A stretch of DNA of 64,000 bases from Heterocephalus glaber (lineage: Eukaryota > Chordata > Mammalia > Rodentia > Bathyergidae). The notes beneath the pieces are model-generated. The model did not search any database and had not been told where the DNA came from. It saw nothing but the letters and a program-made list of their open reading frames with translations. The position numbers and the translations under genes are program-made. This document shows, one piece after another, positions 11,096-22,544 of this stretch (within the stretch, counting starts at the first letter, position 1; each line of letters opens with the position of its first letter). The stretch is taken from contig NW_004624795.1 in assembly GCF_000247695.1 (NCBI RefSeq), forward strand, positions 7,007,923-7,071,922, in the 5' to 3' direction.

Positions 11096-11494
11096 TTTTT
11101 TTACTGAAGGACTTTGCTTCTTGCAATGTTAATTTCATGATTTCTATAGATCTGGACTCCAGGAGTGCAGAGCTGGTCCTCACTTCAGTGTCTCTCACAA
11201 GGCTTCATTCAGTGCAGGTGTTGGCCAGGTTAGCGGGTTCAGTACCCCGTGGGCTGCTGGCTGGAGAGTCCTCTTTATTTCCTGCTGCATGGGCCTCCCC
11301 AACACAGCCTGCTCCATCGAAGCCAGCAAGAGAGTCTGCTGGCCAGGTGGAAGTCACAATCTAATGCAGCCTTTGTCACATTTACTGGTTAGAAGCAGTC
11401 ACCAAGCCACCCACACTCCAGGGCAGAGACCACACAGGGTGTAGACATCAGCAGGAGAGGTCATCTGGGGGCTGCCTGCCAGTCTGCCTGTCAC

Positions 11495-11640
11495 ACTTGT
11501 GTGTGACCTGGGGCCATAGCTTCATTCCTCTCAGTTGTAACAATGGGGTGATGATCTCTTCTTTATAAAGCTACCCTGATTCAATCAACATATGTACAAC
11601 AGTGTAGTGCAAGTAATAGGTCCTGTGTCAATATTTACTT
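11495..11640 (+). mobile_element. MIR fragment
   Basis: GTGTGACCTGGGGCCATAGC and CTCAGTTGTAACAATGGGGTG. Confidence 0.6.
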
Positions 11641-12009
11641 CTCTTATTCCCCAGGCTGAATCTGGCACACAGGGAAAGCCCAGCAAACACGGGTGGAATG
11701 AATGAAGCCAGGAGTGGACGTGAATTACAGGCACCTGCTTTGGGGGAGGCTGCCTTACTAGGCAGGCTGAAGGGTCAGAGGAGGGGAGCCCTGTGCATCA
11801 CCTGGTATTGTGCCAGCACATGCTGGGCCCCAGTCATTGTCACGCCCCCCTCCCAAGTCCCAGTTTGCAAGTCCAGACTGAGATTTAAAGCCACGGAGAG
11901 GTCAGAGCCAGTTTCTCCCTCTGTTCACTTCCTCTCCCTCCCTCCCTCCTTCCCTCTCTTCTCCGCCAAGAGTAATTTTCTCGGTACAGTGGCTGGTATG
12001 GAGCCGTGA

Positions 12010-13000
12010 GCAGTTAAATGCTTCACAGCGGCTCTGGATGAGGCTGGTGATGGCAATTAAATGCACATTAGGGGCCTGAGCGACCACGGAAATGAGATGA
12101 ATGGGGGAGGGGGAGAGAATAAAGCTCTAAAGAAGTGGGAAAAAAGACCCAGAAAGGACCACTTGGAAGAGCAATGCTATTTTTTCTCTATGTATCTAAG
12201 ACTTTTGAGGTGTATTAGTAATCATTCTTAAAATCCCTGGTTCTTGTTATTTCTTCCAACTTTACTGCTCTTAGTCACTATATTCAGAGCAGATAGTCTT
12301 TCTCAGTCTTCTCCTCTTTGAGTCATTGCCTGGCATCAACTTTGAAGCAAATTAAAATTGATTGGCTTTTCGACTTTCATGATGCCTCTCAAGTCAATGG
12401 AAACAACTGGCACCCCCCTGGTGCTCCGCATTTGCGAAGTGTTTTTACATACGTTTGTGACAACCTAGTGGAGTGGGTGTTTCTTTTTTTTTTTCATTTT
12501 AGGGTGCATAGCTTCCCCAGGTGGCTAAAGTGAAGTGACCTCAAACAGAATCAGCATCAAGACCTCATGAGAGCGTCCAGGTCCAAGCTCAGGCATGCCC
12601 CCCGCCCCGGCTCCTCCTTAGCTGGTGGACACCATTCATGACGCCCCGATTCATAAACTGTGGGAGTTTGACTCAGGCTGTGATATACTGACATCATCTG
12701 TTGGTTGCCCCCGGAGAAAGAGTGAATGTTTTTACTTTTGGGAAAAGGTTCTCCAGCTCTTCCTGCTGGGCCCTCTTGGTGTTGGCTGTCCTCCAGGGAG
12801 CAGGCTGGACACACGGCTTTGATGCCGGCCCCAGGGCAGCACGGTGAGGGACCAGCCCACTCCTGCTCTCCCAGTGGGCACAGCAGGATCAACAGCCACG
12901 ACTTCTGCATATGCTTCCTTCTGCTCTCTGGGAAAGGCCAGTCTTGAGCAGTTTTCTCTTGGAGATGTGCTGGCTCTGGTGACCCGGTGGGACTTGTCTC
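12010..13000. other. No gene recognised; possible conserved patch at its start
   Basis: GATGGCAATTAAATGCACATTAGG near 12050 is AT-rich and homeobox-like. The rest is ordinary unique sequence. Confidence 0.4.
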
Positions 13001-13001
13001 C

Positions 13002-13177
13002 CAGGTTCTTACTGCTTTTGTCCTGGGGTGAATTTCCCCCCTACTTCCTGGCTTCTGGAGGCATTTGGCAATGTCTGCAGACAGTTTTGGTTGTCATGAC
13101 TGGAAGCGGGGGAGGCCAGTTTGGGAGGTTGCTTGCCTAACTCCAAATGTCACTAAGGCTAAGGTTGAGAAACCCTG
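13002..13177 (+). mobile_element. MER20-like hAT element, internally deleted
   Basis: CAGGTTCTTACTGC begins it. GGCATTTGGCAATGTCTGCAGAC and TTTTGGTTGTCATGACTGG are strong MER20 landmarks, and AGGTTGAGAAACCCTG closes it. The middle third of the family consensus is missing. Confidence 0.75.
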
Positions 13178-13179
13178 CT

Positions 13180-14445
13180 CAGCCTTATTTTCACTGAGGG
13201 TCTACATAGAAGGAGGGGTAATGGGGCTGTCTCTCGGGATGGGCTCAGACCACTGAATAGGCCCTTATCTCTAGGGCCCCCATTCCTCTCCCTGCCCTGC
13301 TCCCCTAGCCCTCCCCTGTCCTAATTCTGCCTTCAGCCAGTGCTGTTTGAAAGAGCAGAGGCATCTCCCCGATAGGTCCCGTGTCCAGCCTGCTCTTGAC
13401 CATGGCCTGGGGCTCTGCTAGGGAATTCATGTGCAGCTGTTTGGAGAGAGTCATATTTTTGACAGCAACATAACCCGTTTTACCTTTCTAGTGATTGTTT
13501 TGGAATAAGAAGTAATCATCCAGGACTGACCAACTTGCTTCACTAAGCCCTCCTTTCTCACTCCTGGCAAATTGCTTTGAGAATTGAACAAAGCCCGGCT
13601 CAATCATGCAGGGTAGCCATTCCAGAGGATGCCGGTGAAGTAAATCTCCGCTAAGCCAGCCTGGTCATGCCACCTTCTCCTTTTTCCCAGGGATCAAATG
13701 GGGAGCATGTGGTTCATTCCGCAAGCCCTCATCTTGGGGACGGGCAGGAAACATGTAGCAATAGACTGTTGTATCAAAGAGCTTTTGCCCCTTGGGGCTA
13801 TGTTGGAGTTGGTGCTGTTGAACTTAAATTTATGGAAGTCTTTCCCTGATGTATGTTTTGTGGAATGTTAAATAGATATTGACTGGAAAAGTAGCCAAAT
13901 AAGATGCAAGGACTCGTGTTCTTTACCGCAGGACTTTTCAAGGTCTTTCCACTGTTAATAAGCTGTGTGACCAGTCAGGAGGTGGATGTAGCATTCCTTG
14001 AATTTATTTTTGTAGAGGATCTCCCAGGATTAGTGATCTGCTGAAGAGGACTTTGGAATGCTGGGAAGGGAAAGAATGAGATCGCTTCTTTTTTCTTTCC
14101 TCCCCTCTTGCTCTATCCATATGACCCAGAGCATTGTTCTGGAGAGGTCTTCTTTTCATTCATGAAATAATTGGATGGAGAAACCACAGATTCTCTCATC
14201 TCAAGGGTTATGTGAGTGCTGCTCTCTTTCCCTGTAGGGACCTCTACTCCATCCCCTTCCCGAAGCTAACTCCTCTTTCAGGGATCAACTTGAACATCAC
14301 ATCCTCGAAAGAGTTTTCTGAACCTTGGCCCAGGGTATCTGGGACCACATCCCAGCTCAGGCACTGAGCACTTGCAAGAACTCAGTGGTTCATTCATTTG
14401 TCGATGTGAGATTGAGAGAGAGCTCAGACATCTATTTTTGTGTGT
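13180..14445. other. No feature recognised
   Basis: Unique-looking sequence without long frames, clear repeats or RNA genes. Confidence 0.5.
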
Positions 14446-14462
14446 ACCTAGTATTCCTGTTT

Positions 14463-14544
14463 TTTTTTTTTTGGTACTGGGGATCGAACTCGGGACCTTG
14501 CACTTGCGAGGCAGGTGGCGGAACCACTGAGCTAAATCCCCAGT
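14463..14544 (-). mobile_element. ID SINE
   Basis: Antisense GGGGATCGAACTCGGGACC and CACTGAGCTAAATCCCCAG. A perfect 16-base duplication CCTAGTATTCCTGTTT at 14447-14462 and 14545-14560. Confidence 0.96.
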
Positions 14545-15049
14545 CCTAGTATTCCTGTTTGAAGTTCGAGAAGAGGATGATGATTGTTTGGTGCATGTAG
14601 GATGATGGGAAGCCTAGGAGTGGGGGACACAACCAGTTCATCATGAGAGCTCTCACTGGGCTGTAGCCTGGTGCTCATGGAACTCTGTGTTGTGTGGTGT
14701 GTGTGGTCTTTGCCCCTTCCATACACTGCAGGGCATGGAGGACGAGTCAGGAGGCCAGGGTTCCAGGCTATACTTCCGGTATCCTCCCAAGGCTCAGGGG
14801 CTGTGATTGTGCAAGTGATTGGAGTGTTACACACTGATCTCTTGAGCAAATTATTCTATTTCTCCAATCTCCCCACAAACGCTATTATAGAGACTGCTGA
14901 TTCCTTGGCTGGCAATTATGCGATTGGGAGTCAAAAGGAGTGGATTGAACACCAGCTAACATCCCCATAGCACCCTCAAGCTTATGAATCAAGCCTCAGA
15001 GCTGTCCGTTTTCTCAGGATGATGCTGAACCCCAGCTTTTTTAAGTATT

Positions 15050-15190
15050 CTCTTATTTGTTCAGAAGATACTGATTGAGCCTGACCTTGAGCCAGGCTCC
15101 CTCTGTGCTGGGTGTGGGGATACAGAAATGAAGAAGAGTCCTTCCCCCCAAGGGGATCTTCAGTTTCCCCAAATCAACCTCTCCTCCACT
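15050..15190. mobile_element. L2/MIR-like fragment
   Basis: TGAGCCAGGCTCCCTCTGTGC then GGGGATACAGAAATGAAGAAG is the familiar L2 pattern. Confidence 0.55.
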
Positions 15191-15507
15191 GCACCTCCAG
15201 TCTGTAACCAGGTGTGATCATACTTCTCAATTCATTCACTTCGCATCACTGCAGCTGTTGCTCTAGTTCATCTGTGTCACCTCTTTCCTCAGGGGTCTAC
15301 GCTCTTATTTTACGGGGGAAGAAGAATTTCAGGGGACTCTTTCTCCTCCTCTTTTCAGGTGCCACCTGGGTTGCCTAGGGGGTCCTTTTGCTCTTGCGTC
15401 TGCTCTGCAAGGTGCTGCAGTGTAACAGCTGTCCCTTCTCTCTGCCTCTTACTTGTTTCTCTTCCCTGGAGGACTGGTTTAGTTATGTTTTACTGGTGGG
15501 TAGGTGC

Positions 15508-15870
15508 TGTGGTTGAGATGCATCCCCCAAGGTCTAAGTGTTGAAGGCTTGGTCTCCAGCTCATGGCATTATTGGCAGTGGAAGAACCTTCAGGAGGTGG
15601 GGCCTAGTGGGAGGAAGTTAGGTCATTGGAGGCATGGCCTTGAAGGGGCTATTGGGATGCTGGTCCCTCTTTTTCTCTTTCTGTTTCCTAGCTTCCATGA
15701 GGAAGGTAGTGTCCTCTGCCAAGTGCTTTACTATGATGTACTGTGCTGCCACAGGCCCAAAGGCAATAAGCCAGCTGACCATGGACTGAAGCTGTGAGCC
15801 AAATAAACCTTTCCTTCTGATAAATTGAGTATCTCAGGTATTTTGTCACAGTAATGGAAAGCTGACTGCA
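15508..15870 (+). mobile_element. MaLR-type solo LTR
   Basis: TGCTGTGGTTGAGATGCATCCCCC begins it, and the order GGAGGTGGGGCCTAGTGGGAGG, CTGACCATGGACTGAAGC, AATAAACC (poly(A) signal) and GGAAAGCTGACTGCA ends it. It has TG...CA termini. No internal retroviral region is attached. Confidence 0.72.
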
Positions 15871-16204
15871 GGCTCCTGGTACCACAGCAGTGGAAAAGAG
15901 GGTCCATTCTATCTTTCTGTCCTCTTTGCCCCAGGACTTGAAGAACTCTGTCCTCATGCCATGCCTAAGTCGGTGTGGCATCCTCATGGTCCTTTGGGTT
16001 CTGTGGTCTAGATTTGGGGAGGGAGTAGGAAGCCTCTATTTTGGTTTCTGCCCAATCTGGATTTGCCATTCCAGCTCCACCTGGGGGATAGTTGGTGTAA
16101 CACTGGCCATCAAACAATCTCATATTCTAATTCTCCTTGTGTGTTCTATTGGGTGGTCAAGTGGAGGGGAAGAAGTGGAGATGTTAGCATTCTGGCTCCA
16201 ACCT

Positions 16205-16325
16205 TGCCCTAGACCTCTAAACTTAGAGTTGGGAGCATGAGGGGCTTGCTCAAGGTCATGAGGACTCATGGGACATGTGGGACTTGAACTCTGATCTCCT
16301 GTCTTTTGCCCCAGGGCTCTTCCTC
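16205..16325 (-). mobile_element. MIR fragment
   Basis: GGGGCTTGCTCAAGGTCATGAG and GACTTGAACTCTGATCTCC are antisense MIR. Confidence 0.6.
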
Positions 16326-16404
16326 CTCTTGCCTCTCTCCTCCTTGACTGGGCAGGACTCACCAGTTGGCACTCTTCTTATTGAAAGAGGGTATGGCTGT
16401 GTGG

Positions 16405-16605
16405 ACACAAAGATAAAAGCATGGGTTTTGGACCCAGGGAGAAGTGGGTCTCCAAGTTTTAATCTCCCCTTACATCTCAGGTCCCTTGACTGGTTGGTAA
16501 TGATACTTTCTTCATAATATTGTAACAGGCACAGGGTGAAATAACCCACAGAAAGCACACAGCACAGTGCTGGGAGTGGTTCAGTTGGTCAATAAATGTT
16601 ACCTG
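16405..16605 (+). mobile_element. MIR
   Basis: ATGGGTTTTGGACCCAGGGAG near the start and ACAGTGCTGGGAGTGG then TCAATAAATGTTACC at the 3' end. Confidence 0.65.
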
Positions 16606-16834
16606 TTTTCGTCCCATACTAAAGGGAATAACAGAAAGAGCTTCCTGCTAGAGAAATTTGTCCCTAGAAGAAGGAAGCAGAATCCAGCTGACATGGCACC
16701 AGCCGAGGTGTTATCCTAATGAACAGTGTAGGGGCTAAATTTTTCAGGAGCAGTCTTCCTGCCCGGAATTTACCTGGTTGTTGTAAGTGTTCCCTACTGG
16801 CCTCATAGCCCAGGCTGAATGCTCTCAGTACATA

Positions 16835-17090
16835 CATCTAGAACACCACAGGCGCTGATATCTATAAATAGGGAGGAAGCCATAAATGAGAGCTCATTAA
16901 GTTCTTACTGACTGCTGAAAAGTAAATTAGAAAAAATAAACAGAGCTGAACATTTGTGTAAACCTCAATCTCTTTGATGTTTTTCAATTAGCAGAGCCAT
17001 TTTTCATGTGAAAAATTAATGGCTGTCACGTGCCACCTGGCTATAGAATCAAATGATAAATTTGTTTTAATGACCATTGTCATATCTCTG
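16835..17090. promoter_or_regulatory. Candidate conserved non-coding element
   Basis: An unusually AT-rich, non-repetitive block contains CTATAAATAG, several ATTA homeodomain cores (CATTAAG, CAATTAGC, ATTAATGG) and the E-box CACGTG at about 17029. No recognised repeat covers it. Confidence 0.35.
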
Positions 17091-17154
17091 GATTCAGATA
17101 CGGGCCATCTGGGTTGGGAGGAGTAAGAAGGAGGGGGCCTTTAGGGAGCACTGG

Positions 17155-17335
17155 TGAGGTGCCAGGCACGGTGCCAGGCTCCTGATGCCATCGTCCTTTG
17201 CATTTCCTGCCCTGCACCCTGAAGCTGGCACTATCCTCATTTTACAGATGAGCTTCAAGGGTGAAGAAAGTTGCCCAAGGTCGCATGGTAGATGTATAGG
17301 GCAGTCTGAGTCCACAACCCATCTCTAGTCCATTA
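17155..17335 (-). mobile_element. MIR
   Basis: CTATCCTCATTTTACAGATGAG and AAGTTGCCCAAGGTCGCATGG are antisense core. Confidence 0.8.
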
Positions 17336-17814
17336 AACCATGCTTGGCAGAGGGAGAAAGATTTGGCAGGGAGGTAGGCATTGTCTGGCAACCCCTGGCA
17401 GGCAGCCTGTGACAGGGGTTTGCTGGAAGGAAGTACAGGGGTGGAAATGGGCAGAGTCCATTATCAGGGACCCTAGCACGGGAGATGGGTGGGGTTCAGC
17501 TGGAGTGGAGTCAAATGGGCTCAGAGCAGGCTTCGGTCCCTAGGAGAGAGATGGCATGGCCTAGGCAGGATGTGTTTTTTGCAGAGGCACTTGAGTTAGC
17601 AAGAGCTCAGGAAACAGTCGGTGAGGATGGGAACAGCAAGGCGGGATGATGCAGAGCCCACAGACTGAGTCTAAGGCTCCCTTTGTACTTGGGGGACAGA
17701 GAGAAGCAAAGCCTACGTGTGAGATCAGAAACCTCAGCTGTGGGTGCAGCCAGAGCAGGGTCTGACAGTTGTCACTGATCGTGGGACCAGCCCTTGTGTG
17801 CACAGTCTTTAGTC

Positions 17815-17945
17815 CTGAAACAGTGCCTGGATATAGGCCTCATTATTCCTTTTTGTAGGTGAAGAAATGGAAATTCAGAGAAGAGAGGTAACTTGCTCAA
17901 GGGCACCAAATTGCCAGCTTGCAGCATAGAAATGCAAACCAGAAG
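17815..17945 (-). mobile_element. MIR
   Basis: GGTGAAGAAATGGAAATTCAGAG and TAACTTGCTCAAGGGCACC. Confidence 0.75.
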
Positions 17946-17949
17946 ATGT

Positions 17950-19260
17950 GCGCATGCTCCTCCATGCCCCTTGCCACCTCCCTGATATCCCATTGTAACC
18001 GACCAATTTCCATCTGCAGAAAGAGCAGCAGCCGTGGCTCTAACTTTTAGCTTGAGCTGCAGAGGACAACTTTGCCTGAGGATGGGGCACATGTGAATAT
18101 CTTCCTAGACTAAGGGTGGGCTGCTCCGCTGGCCAAGAGAAGAAAAAGGAAGCTGCAAAGCCATCGTTTAATTTTTAAGAGTATTTTTGTAAGGTGCAGA
18201 GGTCAAGACTAAGGACCTGAGTCCTGGTGAGCCTTTGGTTCACAGCAAGGAAGATTAGGATCAGCTCTGTCTATGTGGCAGGGCAGGGGCTGGGCGACCT
18301 TAGCAGGATTTGTTGCAGCTGAAAGCTCCTCTTAGGAGTTTTGCTGATTGGTTTGAACTTTCCCTTGAACCTGGAGTAGATAGAGGCGTTAAGGTTTTTC
18401 CTAAGTCTCTCTTTCCATTTTGCTTTCTCCTCCATTTCTGTTTACTGAGGTCCATAATTATTCTGCTTGCCCTTTTGTAGTTGGGTGACTATGTGTTTGT
18501 TGCTTTCCTGTTGCTCTTGGCAGTTTGAAGGGTCTTCTGGGCACACCCCCATAGGCTCCCAGAAGCTTCTTGCTGGCAGTGTTTGTTCCAGCTCTGGCCT
18601 TGCTGGTCACCTGTTTAAAATTTATTCTCCTTGGCTTTGTCCCTCTCTACTTACAGCATTATTTATCTACCAATTTATTCATCTATTAATTAATCCATTT
18701 ATCTTCCAATCATCCATCTATGCCTTTATGCATGCCATGGCCCCGAATTAGCAAAGATTATGATACTTGGCTAAGAAACAACCCTTGTTTTTCTATAATC
18801 ATTGAAAGCAAAAAGAGTTAAAGAAAAAAATGAAAATTCAGCTAATGTTAAAGCTTGTTAGAGTTTATTATTTTCCTTTCCTCCTCTAGAATGCTTTCTT
18901 TGTGTCTGTGTTGGAGACAGAGAAGAAGGAAAATCAGGTTTCTGCTGCTTGGAGTTTTAGATCCCATGTCTGCAGGTCAGAGGTGTCAAGTTGAAGAAAT
19001 GAAAGCAGTCACCCAAGGGTGATGATTGCTGGCCATTGACTTCGATGACAGGGCTTCCCACAGGGCAGGTCCCTGGGTCTATGCCCTGGGTCCCAGTGAA
19101 GGGTTTGTACATCCTATCAGCCTGCCCGGTCCATGGCTGTGCTCCCAGATTCCCATCCTGACTCTGATAAGGTAACCTTGGAATAGGAAGCTCAGAGCCT
19201 CCCCAGGTACTGATCACATTTTCTTTTCCTCTCTTATTCCTAAAATCAATCCATCACTGA
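17950..19260. other. No feature recognised
   Basis: Contains only a short ATCC-like low-complexity stretch near 18660-18720. Confidence 0.5.
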
Positions 19261-19274
19261 ATCACTTATATTTA

Positions 19275-19487
19275 CTTATTTGTCAGCAATGAGGATAGAA
19301 CCCAGGAGCTTGTGCATGAAATGCTTGCCCTGTACCACTGAGCCACACTCCCAGACCTTATTTAAAAAAACTTTTTTTTTGAGATGAGGTCTCGCTATGT
19401 TGCCCAGGCTAGTCTCTAACTCCTTAGCTTAAGTGATCCTCCTGTCTTAGCCCCCTGAGTAATAGACTACAGGCACGTACCACTGTG
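19275..19487 (-). mobile_element. B1-dID dimeric SINE
   Basis: An ID-like half (GAGGATAGAACCCAGGAG to ACCACTGAGCCACACTCCC) precedes an A-rich linker and a B1 half (TGAGATGAGGTCTCGCTATG to ACCACTGTGCC). It abuts the L1 target duplication at 19488. Confidence 0.8.
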
Positions 19488-19501
19488 CCAACTTAAATTT
19501 T

Positions 19502-20282
19502 TTTCTTAAATTCTTTTATTGGTACATTTTACGTATACAATACGTTTACATTTATCATTGGGTGCTTGTACCTGTGCATGATGTATCTTGGTTCTTATTT
19601 TTTCCCCATTACCTGTGTGCCTTTCACCCCCTCCGCCCTTCCCTATTTACACAGACTTCATTTCTATTTTTTTCTTTTCTCGTAGTTTTTCCTTTCCCTC
19701 CTTTCCTTTCCCCTTCCCCTCCCTTCACCCCTTTGTCTTTGGACCTTTTTTCCTATTTCAAATTATCAATTATTCATTTTAATCATTTTAACCCTTGTTT
19801 ACACTATCAGTTTCTCACACTAGAGAAACTATTCGGTATTTACACATGTGTGTTCTATTTATTTCACTTAAGAGTATGGCCTCAATATGCATCCATTTAG
19901 CTATAAATGACTCTAGTTTTTCATTCTTTATGGCTGAGTAGTACTCCATTTTATAAAAAAACCACATCTTCTTTATCCAGTTTATCCAGTTGATGGGCAC
20001 TTGGGCTGTTTCCAAGCTTTAGCTATTACAAACTGTGCCGCTATGAACATGGGTGCATATGTATCGCTGTGGTATGATTCTTTTAATTCTTTGGGGAAGA
20101 TACCCAGCAGGGGAATAGCTGGGTCAAATGGGACCTCTAGTCCTAGTTCTTTGAGGTATCTTCATACTGATTTCCACAGTGGTTGCACCAGTCTGCACTC
20201 CCACCAACAATGGAGAAGGGTTCCTTTCTGCCCACAGCCCCACCAGCATTTGTTATTGGTTGATTTCTTGATAGCAGCCATT
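19502..20282 (-). mobile_element. 5'-truncated L1 (ORF2 C-terminus plus 3' UTR)
   Basis: The minus frame 20015-19815 encodes the end of L1 ORF2 protein, including [12 protein letters not shown] and EAILLSEINRT. The pyrimidine-rich reverse complement of the 3' UTR lies at 19612-19740, and TTTTATTGGTACATTTTACG marks the tail end near 19515. The copy is flanked by CCAACTTAAATTTTT at 19488 and 20283, so it is a standard target-primed insertion. It keeps only the last part of ORF2 and cannot be active. Confidence 0.88.
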
Positions 20283-20297
20283 CCAACTTAAATTTTT

Positions 20298-20375
20298 TTT
20301 GTACCAGGGATCGAACTCGGGTCCTTTCACTTGCGCAGCAGGCGGCAAAACCACTGAGCTCAATCCCCGGCCCCT
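20298..20375 (-). mobile_element. ID SINE sharing the target site of the adjacent L1
   Basis: The tRNA-like A box (CACTGAGCTCAATCCCC on the plus strand) and B box (GGGATCGAACTCGGG) are both present. The right duplication CCAACTTAAATTTTT lies at 20376-20390 and the left copy at 20283-20297 doubles as the L1 duplication. Confidence 0.9.
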
Positions 20376-20931
20376 CCAACTTAAATTTTTATTCAGCAAA
20401 TAATAATTGAATCTATTTATGAGGTATAATATGGCACTTTGATATATGAATACATTGTAGAATTGGGTCAGTTAGCATATCTATCACCTCACTAACTTCT
20501 TTGTGGTAAGAACATTTAAAATCTACTTTTTCAGCAATTTTGAAATGTGTATGATACATTAATATTCACTATAGTCACCATGCTGTACTATAGATCAGCA
20601 GAACTTGTTCTTCCTATTGAACAGAATTTTTTGCCTTTGATCAACATTTCACCTTCCTCAGTCTCCCCTTTTCCCTCCTTACCCATGAGCCTCTGGTAAT
20701 CACTATTCCACTGCATACTTCTCTCAGTTTGACCTCTTTAGATTCTGGATTTAAGTGCAATTGTTTGGTGTTTGTCTTTTCAGTGCCTGGCTTATTTCAC
20801 TTAGCATAATGTCCTCTACACTAGTGGTCCCCAAACTTTTTGGCATCGGGGACTGGTTTTGTGGAAGACAATTTTTCCATGCACTAGGGGGTTGTGGTTA
20901 CTTTCTTTTTTTATTGGTATATATATATTTA

Positions 20932-21011
20932 TTTTTTGGTACTGGGGATCAAACTCAGGACCTTGTGCTTTCGAGGCAGGTGGTGGAACTGCTGAGCTAA
21001 ATCCCCGGCCC
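20932..21011 (-). mobile_element. ID SINE inside the hAT element
   Basis: Antisense GGTACTGGGGATCAAACTC and GCTGAGCTAAATCCCCGGCC. TATTGGTATATAT-type duplications flank it at 20912 and 21012. Confidence 0.92.
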
Positions 21012-21228
21012 TATTGGTATATATTTATGATACCTAATTATTATGTTCCCCAGTGCTAGTATCACTGCATCAGCCCCACCTTAGATTGTGAGGCATTAGA
21101 TTCTCACAAGGAGCATGCAAGCTCGATCCCTTGAATTTGCAGTTCATAGTAGGGTTTGTGCTCCTGTGAGAATCTAATGTAGCTGCTGATCTGACAGAAG
21201 GCAGAGCTCAGGTGATGAATCCAGCCAT

Positions 21229-21328
21229 NNNNNNNNNNNNNNNNNNNNNNNNNNNNNNNNNNNNNNNNNNNNNNNNNNNNNNNNNNNNNNNNNNNNNNNN
21301 NNNNNNNNNNNNNNNNNNNNNNNNNNNN
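21229..21328. other. Assembly gap of 100 N
   Basis: Exactly 100 N characters, most likely a placeholder for unknown length. The gap falls inside the hAT element next to two SINE copies in the same orientation, a plausible cause of assembly failure. Confidence 0.99.
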
Positions 21329-21420
21329 AAAATTTTTTTATTTTTTGGTACTGGGGATCCAACTCAGGACCTTGCGCTTTTGAGGCAGGTGGTGGAACCA
21401 CTGAGCTAAATCTCTGGCCC
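21329..21420 (-). mobile_element. ID SINE at the gap edge
   Basis: TTTTGGTACTGGGGATCC to CACTGAGCTAAATCTCTGGCC is antisense ID. Its tail meets the 100-N gap, so the insertion site cannot be checked. Confidence 0.88.
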
Positions 21421-21440
21421 ATGTATTTTATTTTTAATTG

Positions 21441-21521
21441 TTTTTGGTACCAGGGATCAAACTCTGGACCTTGTGCTTGCGAGGCAGGCGGTGGAGCCAC
21501 TGACCTAAATTACTGGCCTGG
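21441..21521 (-). mobile_element. ID SINE, second of an adjacent pair
   Basis: GGTACCAGGGATCAAACTCT to CACTGACCTAAATTACTGGCC is antisense ID. It lies 20 bases from the previous copy in the same orientation. Its A box is mutated. Confidence 0.88.
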
Positions 21522-22454
21522 GAGCAGCTTTAAATACAGATGAAGCTCCCTTCCTTTCCCTGGTACTGACCTTCAGACTGGTACTGGTTTGTAGCCCAGG
21601 GGGTTGGGGCTCCCTGCTCTAGATTCTTCCATGCTGTCCTTAATAACAGAATTTCCTTCTTCTTTAAGCTTGGCTAGTATTCCATTGTATTCCATACACA
21701 ACATGCCTATATGCACACATGTAGCACGTTTTAAAACCCATTTATTGACAGGAACCTTGTCTCCATATTTTGGCTACTGTGAATAGTTCTGTAATGAACA
21801 TAGAAATACAGATACCTACCTCCTTGACATGCTCATTTCAGTTCCTTTGGGTATACTGTATATCCATAAGTGGAATTGCTGGATCACATGGTAATTCCAG
21901 TTTTAGTTTTTTGAGGAATCTCAATGCTGGTTCCAAAATAGCCATACAAATTTACATTCCCACCAACAGAGCACAAAATTTCCCCCATATCCATGGCAGC
22001 ACTTAATTTTTATCTTTCTGATAATCACCATCTTAGTTGGTGTGAGGTGATCTCATTATGGCTTTAATTTGCATTTCCCTGGTGACCAGTGATGTTGAAC
22101 ATTTGTCATGTATCTGTTGGTCACTTGTATGTCTTCTTTTGAGAAATGTGTGTTCAGGTTCTTTGTCCATTCTTAAATAGTTACTTTTTTTCTTGCTATT
22201 GAATAGTTTGAGTTCCTTACATATTTTGGGTCTTAGTCCTTTAGCCAATACATGAGTCGCAAAAATTTCCTCCTGTCTGTGGGTTCACTCTTGTTTCCTT
22301 TGCTCTGCAGAAACTTTTGAGTTTGATGACATCCCATGTGTCTGTTTTTGTTTTTGTGTCTTGTGCTTTTGGCTTCTGCCCGAGGAACTTACTGTCCAGG
22401 CCAAGCCGTGGTGCTTTCCTCTTATTTTTTCTTTTAGTAGATCTACAGTTTTCT

Positions 22455-22544
22455 TTTTCTTTTTCTGGTACTGGGGATCAAATTCGGGACCTTGAGCTTG
22501 CAAGGCAGGCTGTGGAACCACTGGGCTAAATCCACAGCCCTAGC
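22455..22544 (-). mobile_element. ID SINE at the edge of the old L1
   Basis: GGTACTGGGGATCAAATTCG to CTGGGCTAAATCCACAGCCC is antisense ID. TCTACAGTTTTCT at 22442-22454 and 22545-22557 is a perfect 13-base duplication. Confidence 0.95.

Larger units (their letters stand above)
20822..21616 (-). mobile_element. MER1-type hAT-Charlie DNA transposon (non-autonomous)
   Basis: The left end TAGTGGTCCCCAAAC and the right end GGTTGGGGCTCCCTG form the terminal inverted repeat. The interior keeps MER1-like GCATTAGATTCTCA (21092) and the matching inverted AGAATCTAATG (21171). Flanking 8-mers CTCTACAC (20814-20821) and CTCTAGAT (21617-21624) agree at 6 of 8 positions and resemble the hAT target preference nTCTAGAn. 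Three ID SINEs (20932, about 21329, 21441) and a 100-N gap lie inside it. The MER1 name is recalled, not searched. Confidence 0.72.
20391..22454 (-). mobile_element. Old L1 (L1M-like), split by a hAT transposon and SINEs
   Basis: Segment 20391-20813 matches the antisense of an L1M-type 3' UTR, with a CTGGTAATCACTATTCCACTG-like stretch near 20692. The sequence resumes at 21625-22454 with the antisense ORF2 3' region (TAGTATTCCATTGTATTCC, TTGCATTTCCCTGGTGACC, TTTGTCCATTC). The two halves are collinear and separated by the hAT element at 20822-21616. No open ORF2 survives. Confidence 0.75.

Noticed and set aside
10838..11364. Long frames with Arg-Glu repeats
   Set aside because: Translation of (GA)n across an N gap.
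19815..20015. 66-codon minus-strand frame as a host gene
   Set aside because: It is the C-terminal remnant of L1 ORF2.
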